A DNA stretch of 20,449 nucleotides from Acidimicrobiia bacterium. Lineage in GTDB: Bacteria > Actinomycetota > Acidimicrobiia > Spongiisociales > UBA5794. The stretch is from positions 1 to 20,449 of the forward strand of contig JAUVNV010000011.1 in the NCBI GenBank assembly GCA_030599515.1, in the 5' to 3' direction. The position numbers and the translations under genes are program-made. The first letter of the stretch is position 1, and the number at the start of each line of letters is the position of its first letter. Below the pieces are notes generated by a model that was given only the letters and a program-made list of their open reading frames with translations, did not search any database and was not told the origin of the DNA. Shown here in pieces: positions 7,688-13,673 of the stretch.

Positions 7688-8912
7688 CGACGCCACGACC
7701 CATCTCGTCCCGATCTCCGGTCAGAAGCGAGCCCTCATCGGGATCGCCGTCTCCCAGTTGCTGGTACTGACCCTGTGGTTCTCGGCTGCTTCTGTCGCAC
7801 CTCAGCTTCGCGAGCAATGGGACCTCTCCGTCGGCGAGTCTTCGTGGCTCACCCTGGCTGTGCAGATCGGGTTCGTGCTCGGTGCGTTCGCGATTGCAGT
7901 GTCCGGACTGGCGGATTCGGTGCCGGCGAGGAGACTCTTCACAGTCGCCGCACTCGTTGGGGCAGTTTCCAACGTGGCCGTCATCTTCGTGACCGGTGAC
8001 ACCGTGACACTCGCCTACGCGCTGCGATTCGCCACGGGTGTCGCCCTCGCCGGGGTCTACCCGAGCGGCATGAAGGCGATGGCGGGATGGTTCCAGAAGG
8101 GTAGGGGCATGGCTCTTGGTGTTCTCGTAGGGGCGCTGACGGTCGGCAGCGCCGGACCGCATCTGATTCGAGGAGTCGGACTGGACTGGCGAGGCGTCCT
8201 CATCGGTGCCTCGGTTCTCGCCGTCACAGGAGCCATCATGATGATCGTCACCGTGTCCGACGGACCGTTCGAAGTAGCGTCCTCAGCTTTCTCGTTTCAC
8301 CACATCGGAGCTGCTGTACGCAACCGTGGTGTCCGGCTCTCGACCTATGGATACCTCGGACACATGTGGGAGCTCTACGCCATGTGGACCTGGACGGCCG
8401 CCTTCCTCGCAGCGAGCGCAGTCCAACGCGGCGGCGACGATGGATGGGTTCCGTTCGCGACGTTCGCCATCATCGCAATCGGCGGGCCGGCCTCGTACGT
8501 CGCCGGTCGGATGGCGGATCGACACGGTCGAACGGTCATCGCGGGGGGAGCGATGGCGATCTCAGGAGCATCGGCAATCGCCACCGTCTTTGTGTTCGGG
8601 CGGTCGCCCCTTCTGGTCGTGCCCCTTTTCTTGGTGTGGGGTGCCACGGTGGTAGCGGACTCGGCACAGTTCTCGACGATGGTCACCGAGACCGCAAGGG
8701 AGGAGCGCCGCGGAACTGCACTCACCCTTCAGACGGGACTCGGCTTCCTTCTTACGCTGGTGACCATTCGGGGGGTGCCCGTGTTCGCCGAGGCGTTCGG
8801 ATGGCAGTGGGCGTTTCCGTGGCTCGCTTTGGGCCCGATGATGGGGATCCTGGCCATGGTGAGACTCCGCGGTTCACCTGAGGCTCGCCAACTCGCCGGC
8901 GGAGCCGGCTGA
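7680..8912 (+). CDS. MFS transporter
   Basis: This is a 410-residue polytopic protein with about 12 hydrophobic segments and two six-helix halves. The loop after the second segment has a weak motif A (SGLADSVPARRLF), and the equivalent loop in the second half reads GRMADRHGRTVIAGG, a clear MFS signature. RFATGVALAGVYPSGMKAMAGWF resembles the helix 4/5 region of anion and organic-acid MFS carriers. The substrate cannot be told. It overlaps the CcdA gene by 8 nt, suggesting co-expression with the redox pair. The 3' end converges on the selenoprotein candidate with a 10-nt gap. A GCCGGC-gga-GCCGGC hairpin lies in its last codons but lacks a T tract. Confidence 0.9.
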   Translation: MISDATTHLVPISGQKRALIGIAVSQLLVLTLWFSAASVAPQLREQWDLSVGESSWLTLAVQIGFVLGAFAIAVSGLADSVPARRLFTVAALVGAVSNVAVIFVTGDTVTLAYALRFATGVALAGVYPSGMKAMAGWFQKGRGMALGVLVGALTVGSAGPHLIRGVGLDWRGVLIGASVLAVTGAIMMIVTVSDGPFEVASSAFSFHHIGAAVRNRGVRLSTYGYLGHMWELYAMWTWTAAFLAASAVQRGGDDGWVPFATFAIIAIGGPASYVAGRMADRHGRTVIAGGAMAISGASAIATVFVFGRSPLLVVPLFLVWGATVVADSAQFSTMVTETAREERRGTALTLQTGLGFLLTLVTIRGVPVFAEAFGWQWAFPWLALGPMMGILAMVRLRGSPEARQLAGGAG

Positions 8913-8922
8913 CGGCTGTCTC

Positions 8923-9927
8923 CTATCCGGCACCGGTCCAGAACCGTGCTTCAGGCCAGAAGGTGGGAACGTCCCGGGGGAACGAGGTGAATGCAGGCAG
9001 GTGGCCGAGAATCTCGCCGTCCAAGGTGCCACCCGTCCCGATGCCCCTGACGGGATCGAACTCCGTCCCCGATCCGGGGTCCACGAGAGCACCGTCTCGG
9101 TAGACCAATTCGACCACGGTGCCGTCGACGTCCCTGCTGAAGACCGCCCACCGTGATGGGTCGGCAGGATCCAGCACGACTGCGATCTGGACACCGGCAA
9201 CCGTGTCGTTGACGACACCTTCACGCTCTAGAGCGGGAACAGAGTAGGCGGTCGTCTCAGATCCCAGGTCGACGACGATGGCAAGATCGCGAAGGGACAG
9301 CCGATCGAAGCCACCCGGCGCATCGAGGGCGCGTGTCTCTGGATGCGCACCTCTCCATGCACCCCACGTGGTCATGGACGACGGGAAGAGCTCCAGACGG
9401 TCACCTTTGCGCGGCCCGAGGATCGCTTCACCCAGGGGCTGGCTCCATACACTGCCGGTACCGTGATCCCACCACGTCATCGCGTTACCCCAGAGGGCCC
9501 CTTGGTTCCCGAAGACGAGCGTTTCCCCGTTCAGATCGCGGCGATGGACCATCGCCGTTCCGCAGAGCGGTCACCAGGTGACGAGGACGGGGATACCCGC
9601 GATGCGGTCGATCACCATCTCACGTCCGTTGAGGAAGCTCACGGGATACGCCTTGGCTTCTCCGGCTTGCTCGATACCGATCACGAGCGTGTCGTCGTTC
9701 CAGGGAGTCGCGCCGACGGTCACAAATGCCGGATCGTAGATCGGCCGGATGGCATCGCGGGACAACAGCTGTCGGAACCCTCGCGGGAGTGGCTCACCGG
9801 CCCGCACGGGGTCGTAGATCTGCTTCGGATCGGGAGCTGTGTACGACAGAAAACCGAACACGACGATTGCGCTCAGGACTCCGATCACACCGAGCACGGT
9901 AGCGATTGCATCGAAGCGGTTCCTCAC
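8923..9927 (-). CDS. Predicted selenoprotein: membrane-anchored DUF3179 protein with in-frame UGA (U-P-L-C motif)
   Basis: Read as one frame from GTG at 9927 to TAG at 8925-8923, this encodes 334 residues with a single internal TGA at 9573-9571 (residue 119). Residues 1-30 are a membrane anchor (AIATVLGVIGVLSAIVVFGF). Upstream of the TGA is GIPVLVTW; downstream, in the same frame, is PLCGTAMVHRRDLNG. The Cys paralogue next door reads GVPVSVTYCPLCNSAVSYRREING, so the TGA falls exactly on the first Cys of CPLC, giving Sec119-Pro-Leu-Cys122. Family similarity continues to the end (SVWSQPLGEAILGPRKG against SLWTHFDGRAIVGVLTG). A SECIS-like hairpin follows. The C-terminal half repeats the domain without the CPLC motif. 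The UxxC protein probably faces outside and acts in thiol/selenol redox chemistry; its substrate is unknown. Alternatives are a one-base nonsense mutation (TGC to TGA) or a sequencing error. The start has only a weak Shine-Dalgarno. Confidence 0.85.
9539..9573 (-). promoter_or_regulatory. Candidate bacterial SECIS element (UGA plus hairpin)
   Basis: On the minus strand the TGA (9573-9571) is followed by 20 nt and then the apical loop of a perfect hairpin: CGGCGATGGTCCATCGCCG at 9557-9539. The stem is 7 bp (CGGCGAT/ATCGCCG), or 8 bp if the outer loop G-C closes, and the loop is GGUCC. Bacterial SECIS elements lie just downstream of UGA, inside the coding region, with a small loop that carries a G at its start; E. 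coli fdhF has a GGUCU loop about 18 nt after UGA. The matching stretch in the Cys paralogue has no such hairpin. SelB binding is inferred. Confidence 0.75.
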
Positions 9928-9985
9928 GATTTCAAGGCCTGTGGGCTTGAGGGTTCGGGTCGATGTGGATTGCCCATGCGAATCT

Positions 9986-10001
9986 CAACCACCGATGGTT
10001 G
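9986..10001. promoter_or_regulatory. Inverted repeat in the divergent DUF3179 intergenic region
   Basis: CAACCA-ccga-TGGTTG is a perfect 6-bp dyad with a 4-nt spacer, in the 164-nt region between the Sec-type gene (minus) and the Cys-type gene (plus). It could be an operator shared by both promoters, or chance. No clear -35/-10 pair is recognisable on either strand here. Confidence 0.3.
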
Positions 10002-10091
10002 TGAACCGTCTGACAGTGTCCGAATACCGACAGAGCGGAACACGAGACACCCGGCGTGCGTTCGATAGAGGAACAGCGAAAGGAATCCTCC

Positions 10092-11342
10092 GTGAAACGA
10101 ACCACCATGTTGGCCGTGCTCGTCGCGATCGCACTCGTGGCCGCCGCGTGCGGAGCTTCAACCACCGACGACACCGAGACCGGAGAATCGACGTCGGCGG
10201 CGCCCTCGACGTCAGAGGCACCGCCGACCACCGTGGCACCCACCTCAACCACCGTGATAGGGACGACGGTGACCGGCGTGCTCCCCACCGGCCCGTCTGC
10301 TCTGGATGATCCCGACTCGGCGGACTTCCCCGAGCCTCTCGTACCGCTCGACGAGATCATCTACGGTGGGCCACCGCCCGACGGCATCCCGCCGATCGAA
10401 GAACCCACGTTTCTGGACGTCGCCGGCAACCCCGAGATCCTTGATCCCGCCGAGCCCGTCGTTGCACTCGAGATCAACGGCGACGCTCGCGCCTACCCGG
10501 TCCGCGTGCTGATCTGGCATGAGATCGTCAACGACACCGTCGGCGGCGTGCCCGTATCGGTTACGTACTGCCCGCTCTGCAACTCTGCCGTCTCGTATCG
10601 CCGGGAGATCAACGGCGTCGAGACGACGTTCGGAACTTCGGGGAAACTCTTCGCGTCGGCTCTCGTCATGTACGATCGCGCCACCGAGTCATTGTGGACG
10701 CACTTCGACGGGAGGGCCATCGTCGGAGTTCTCACGGGCGCCCAACTCGAGCCGATCGGATCTCCTCTCATGGCCTGGGGAGACTTCCGATCCGCTTACC
10801 CCACGGGGAAGATCCTCGACTGGACCGAGACCGGGTTCAGCCGCGACTACGGGAGCAATCCCTATGTCGGCTACGACGATGACCGCACTCAGCCGTTCCT
10901 CTTCAGGGGAGGCCTCGATGATCGCGGACTGGCAAAGCAGCGGGTCGTAGGCATCGCGGTGGACGAAGAGGCAGTGGCGTACGACCTCAACCTGCTCAGC
11001 GACGGGGAGGCGAGCGCGACGAACATCATCGTCGCCGACCAGGATCTCGTGATCCTCTGGAAGGCCGGCCAAGCGTCCGCCCTGGACGCCGGAGTGCTCG
11101 ACGAAGGGCGCGACGTGGGATCGGTCGGTGTGTTCTCCCGAGTCGTCGAAGGGCGCTCCTTGACGTTCCTCGCCGAAGGTGAGCAGTTCGTGGATCAGGA
11201 GACCGGAAGCGTCTGGCTCATCAGCGGAGAGGCAATCTCGGGGACACTCGAGGGCTCCCGTTTGGAGCGGGTCGAGCATCTCGACACGTTCTGGTTCGCG
11301 TGGTCGACGTACCAGCCCGATACGGTCCTCATAGAGGAGTGA
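10092..11342 (+). CDS. DUF3179-family lipoprotein, Cys form
   Basis: The 416-residue protein starts at GTG 10092 after AAAGGA (7-8 nt spacing). Its signal peptide (KRTTMLAVLVAIALVAAAC) ends at lipobox Cys20, followed by a Ser/Thr-rich linker to about residue 65. The DUF3179 core contains RAYPVRVLIWHEIVNDTVGG, VTYCPLCNSAVSYRR (Cys160, Cys163), FGTSGKLFASALVMYDR and ESLWTHFDGRAI, all typical of the family. From about residue 285 a second, degenerate copy follows (VAYDLNLLSDGE, then GSVWLISGEAISGTLEGSRL and TFWFAWSTYQPDTV) without CPLC. The biochemical role of DUF3179 is not established; the CxxC and extracytoplasmic location suggest a redox or metal-binding role. It is divergent from its Sec-containing paralogue. 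Confidence 0.92.
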   Translation: MKRTTMLAVLVAIALVAAACGASTTDDTETGESTSAAPSTSEAPPTTVAPTSTTVIGTTVTGVLPTGPSALDDPDSADFPEPLVPLDEIIYGGPPPDGIPPIEEPTFLDVAGNPEILDPAEPVVALEINGDARAYPVRVLIWHEIVNDTVGGVPVSVTYCPLCNSAVSYRREINGVETTFGTSGKLFASALVMYDRATESLWTHFDGRAIVGVLTGAQLEPIGSPLMAWGDFRSAYPTGKILDWTETGFSRDYGSNPYVGYDDDRTQPFLFRGGLDDRGLAKQRVVGIAVDEEAVAYDLNLLSDGEASATNIIVADQDLVILWKAGQASALDAGVLDEGRDVGSVGVFSRVVEGRSLTFLAEGEQFVDQETGSVWLISGEAISGTLEGSRLERVEHLDTFWFAWSTYQPDTVLIEE

Positions 11343-11376
11343 ATCACACGCCGGTGTTTCCGCCGGTCAGAGCGAC

Positions 11377-11405
11377 TTGACAGCCGCGGTACGTTGGGCA
11401 GGTGT
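11377..11405 (+). promoter_or_regulatory. Possible promoter upstream of small ORF and ABC exporter
   Basis: A perfect TTGACA -35 hexamer lies at 11377-11382, just after the DUF3179 lipoprotein gene. The -10 at 17-nt spacing (AGGTGT, 11400-11405) is poor, so the assignment is tentative. It would serve the small ORF at 11433 and the ABC genes after it. Confidence 0.3.
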
Positions 11406-11432
11406 GTTGGTGCCGAGTGCCGGGAGGTCACA

Positions 11433-11627
11433 ATGTGGGTGTGGAGCGACGAACTCGCCGAGAGAGTATCGCTGGACGGTGTTGACCTTCGAGAGCGCCT
11501 GCCTCTGGTCGCCTACGCGGTAGGGTCCGAAACCGACCTGGATGAACTGGCGGTCGACGTTCTCGGTGGGACGAGAGCAGAACCAGCGGAGCCACCATCG
11601 GCACTCCGTGGCATCGGGGACCGGTAG
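11433..11627 (+). CDS. Small acidic hypothetical protein
   Basis: This is a 64-residue ORF, MWVWSDELAERVSLDGVD... to ...LRGIGDR, preceded by GGGAGG with 5-nt spacing, a strong Shine-Dalgarno. The codons favour G/C in the third position as in neighbouring genes, and the product is acidic with two short amphipathic stretches (DELAERV and DLDELAVDVLG). There is no signal peptide or membrane segment. It sits 13 nt before the ABC ATPase start, so it may be co-transcribed with the exporter. I recognise no family. The upstream in-frame start at 11394 is possible but lacks a ribosome site. Confidence 0.55.
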   Translation: MWVWSDELAERVSLDGVDLRERLPLVAYAVGSETDLDELAVDVLGGTRAEPAEPPSALRGIGDR

Positions 11628-11630
11628 CAT
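11625..11630 (+). promoter_or_regulatory. Candidate -10 box before ABC ATPase (leaderless)
   Basis: TAGCAT (TANNNT) lies 10 nt before the ATG at 11641, which has no Shine-Dalgarno. The 12-mer GACCGGTAGCAT ending here recurs exactly before the SAM hydrolase start (16404-16415). The TAG is also the stop codon of the small upstream ORF. Confidence 0.35.
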
Positions 11631-11640
11631 TCTGTCCGGT

Positions 11641-12516
11641 ATGACGGACGACGTCGTCGAAGCAAGAGGGATCACGAAGCGTTATGGGAACACACTCGCT
11701 CTCGACGCCGTCGACCTCTCCGTGCATCGGGGATCCGTTTACGGGCTCGTAGGCCCGAACGGAGCGGGGAAGACGACGCTCCTGGGTGTCCTCGCAGGAA
11801 TCCGAACACCGTCCGATGGTGTCTTCACCGTCAACGCGAAGCGCGTAGCTGTGCTCCCCGACACGCCGAAATTCGACCCATGGATGACGGCTCGCGAAGT
11901 TGTCGAACTCTCGCTCAACCTTGCCATGTCTGAGGGCAACGCCGATACCGTCCTCGATCGGACGGGACTTCTCGACGTCGCTTCTCGACGTGTCGGTGGG
12001 TTCTCGCGGGGGATGCTCCAACGCCTCGGGTTGGCCGCTGCAGTGGTCGGAAACCCGGACCTGCTACTTCTCGATGAGCCGGCGGCAGCCCTCGATCCTG
12101 CCGGGCGCAGAGAAGTGCTCGACATGGTCAGCGATCTCCGCGGTGACTCGACCATCGTGTTCTCGAGCCACATCCTCGATGACGTCGAGCAAGTGTGTGA
12201 TGCGATCGGGATTCTCAACAAGGGTCGATTCGTGTACGACGGAACGCTCGAGGAACTCGTGCGCGGCAGCTCCCGCGTTCCCTCGTATCGGATCCGGGTT
12301 CGGGGGAGTGGAGATCGACTTGTCGAGGCTCTCCAACTGTGCGATTGGGTCACTGATGTCTCGGGTGAGGGTGACACCGTGATCGTATCGGCGGGCAGTA
12401 CAGCGGTCATCGAGCGGGAATTGGTGCCTTGTCTTGCGCGTGTCGACGCAGCGGTCGTCTCGATCGCTCCGGTGGACCGGAGCCTGGAAGATGTCTTCCT
12501 CGAGGTGACGCGATGA
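11641..12516 (+). CDS. ABC-2-type transporter ATP-binding protein
   Basis: The 291-residue ATPase has all core motifs: Walker A GPNGAGKTT (38-46), a signature loop GGFSRGMLQRL in place of the canonical LSGGQ, Walker B LLLLDEPAAALDP (141 on), and the switch His in FSSHILDDVEQ. The FSRGM variant and the roughly 75-residue C-terminal extension are typical of DrrA/CcmA-like exporters working with ABC-2 membrane proteins. The ATG at 11641 is chosen because the protein family starts at VVEARGITKRYG. It overlaps the membrane partner by ATGA. The exported substrate is unknown; drug, lipid or polymer export are the usual options. Confidence 0.92.
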   Translation: MTDDVVEARGITKRYGNTLALDAVDLSVHRGSVYGLVGPNGAGKTTLLGVLAGIRTPSDGVFTVNAKRVAVLPDTPKFDPWMTAREVVELSLNLAMSEGNADTVLDRTGLLDVASRRVGGFSRGMLQRLGLAAAVVGNPDLLLLDEPAAALDPAGRREVLDMVSDLRGDSTIVFSSHILDDVEQVCDAIGILNKGRFVYDGTLEELVRGSSRVPSYRIRVRGSGDRLVEALQLCDWVTDVSGEGDTVIVSAGSTAVIERELVPCLARVDAAVVSIAPVDRSLEDVFLEVTR

Positions 12517-13253
12517 GCCTGTGGCGTCTCGAGACCTTCCGCCTCTTTCGGACGCATCGGATCTGGATCCTGCTTGCGGTGTTCGCATCCTTCGGAGCGC
12601 TGGGCCCCCTGACGGCTCGCTTTCTGCCGGAGATCGTCGATGCGGTGGGTGGCGGCGTCGAGATAGCGGTTCCTCCACCGACTCCAGAACTGGCGATGGC
12701 CGGTTATCTCGGCAATGCTCTTCAGATCGGGATACTCGCGGTCGCATTCGTTTCAGCCGCAGCGCTGGCGTTCGATGCGAAGCCCGAGATGGCCGTGTAC
12801 CTGCGTACCCGAGCCTCCATTCGACAGATCCTGACGCCGCGCTACGTGGTGAACATGGCCGCGACTGTTCTTTCTTTCTCCATCGGCACGGCGATCGCGT
12901 ACGTCGGTTCGACACTGTTGATCGACGCTCCTCGACTCGGCGGAACGATCACGGCAACGCTCCTCCTCGCCGTGTACCTGGTATTTGCCGTCGCTCTGAC
13001 GGGATTGACCGCTTCGTTCGTCCGAAGCGTTCCCGGTACGGCACTGATCACGATCGCGGTGCTGATCGTGATCGGGATCATCGGTCTGATCCCACACGTG
13101 GATCCGTGGCTCCCGTCGAACCTCGTTGGGAGTTTCGACGCCTTGATCTCCGGCGGAGAGTTCGACTACTGGCGCTCGCTCGTAGTCACGATCGTCCTGT
13201 CGCTCGGATGTGTTCTGGCGAGCGTCGGGTTGATGGGGCGTCGCGAAGCGTGA
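12513..13253 (+). CDS. ABC-2-type transporter membrane protein
   Basis: The 246-residue integral membrane protein begins MSLWRLETFRLFRTHRIWILL, the common start of ABC-2 permeases (a cytoplasmic helix running into the first membrane span). About six hydrophobic segments follow, including IGILAVAFVSAAALAF, ATVLSFSIGTAIAYVG, TLLLAVYLVFAVALTGLTA and TIAVLIVIGIIGLI. The segment AKPEMAVYLRTRASIRQILT after the second span resembles the coupling region of this class. The ATG overlaps the ATPase stop by 4 nt, so the two are partners. A conserved extracellular loop with PPPTPEL is visible between the first two spans. Substrate unknown. Confidence 0.88.
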   Translation: MSLWRLETFRLFRTHRIWILLAVFASFGALGPLTARFLPEIVDAVGGGVEIAVPPPTPELAMAGYLGNALQIGILAVAFVSAAALAFDAKPEMAVYLRTRASIRQILTPRYVVNMAATVLSFSIGTAIAYVGSTLLIDAPRLGGTITATLLLAVYLVFAVALTGLTASFVRSVPGTALITIAVLIVIGIIGLIPHVDPWLPSNLVGSFDALISGGEFDYWRSLVVTIVLSLGCVLASVGLMGRREA

Positions 13254-13279
13254 TCCCTGGTCGGCGCAGGCCGATCGAG

Positions 13280-13285
13280 TACGAT
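13280..13285 (+). promoter_or_regulatory. Candidate -10 box before zinc-finger gene
   Basis: TACGAT (TANNNT) lies 9 nt before the GTG at 13295. No Shine-Dalgarno is present, so a leaderless transcript is plausible. No clear -35. Confidence 0.3.
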
Positions 13286-13294
13286 TCCATCACT

Positions 13295-13648
13295 GTGACA
13301 GAACAGGTTCGGCACTGTGCGTGGTGCGGGGGAGGGTTCAAGGTCGCTCGCGGTCCGGGCCGTCCGCAACGGTACTGCCGCAAGTCGCACCGCCAGCGAG
13401 CTTACGAGGCGCGTCGTGAAGCCAAGCGGCGCGATCTCGGACCGGACGAGGTCCTGATCACGCGGCGCACCTGGGAGCATCTGAGGGACGCCTTGTATCG
13501 TCTCGAAGCGGCCGCTGAGGACGTCGCGATCGACATCGGCACCGGACGACCGACGAAGACCGACTACGTCGAAGCACTCGGGCACCTGTCGGCAGCGGTT
13601 CGCGATCTTCAGGACGTCGCCGTGGAGCCAACAGCGATCGGGGATTGA
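13295..13648 (+). CDS. Small zinc-finger protein with RQRAYEARR motif
   Basis: The 117-residue protein begins HCAWCGGGFKVARGPGRPQR, followed by YCRKSHRQRAYEARREAKRR. The likely zinc ligands are Cys8, Cys11, Cys28 and His32 (CxxC...CxxxH). Actinobacteria carry many short proteins with a CxxC...YCSxxCRQRAYR element; here the last Cys position is shifted to His. A helical region follows (WEHLRDALYRLEAAAEDVAID and YVEALGHLSAAVRDLQDVAV). The strongly basic stretch after the finger suggests nucleic-acid binding; the role is unknown. The GTG at 13295 is chosen by the finger position; in-frame starts further upstream overlap the ABC permease. Its 3' end converges on the acyl-CoA synthetase gene. Confidence 0.75.
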   Translation: MTEQVRHCAWCGGGFKVARGPGRPQRYCRKSHRQRAYEARREAKRRDLGPDEVLITRRTWEHLRDALYRLEAAAEDVAIDIGTGRPTKTDYVEALGHLSAAVRDLQDVAVEPTAIGD

Positions 13649-13673
13649 GCCAACCTGTGTCGGCAGCAGCGCC

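Noticed and set aside
8895..8909. GCCGGC-gga-GCCGGC hairpin at the end of the MFS gene as a bidirectional terminator
   Set aside because: It has no T tract on either strand and lies in codons; GC-rich short palindromes are expected by chance here.
9571..9573. Simple pseudogene by TGC-to-TGA nonsense mutation
   Set aside because: Possible and not excluded, but the intact downstream frame, the exact Cys position of the UGA and the SECIS-like hairpin with correct spacing make selenocysteine the better explanation.
8923..9927. Two separate genes (118-residue protein and 209-residue protein starting at ATG 9552)
   Set aside because: Both pieces are in the same frame, the break falls inside the most conserved motif of the family, the second ATG has no ribosome site and would omit PLC, and a paralogue shows the intact single-gene form.
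12521..13294. Long reading frame upstream of the zinc-finger gene
   Set aside because: It is an out-of-frame shadow of the ABC permease, rich in Arg/Asp/Ser and without family features.
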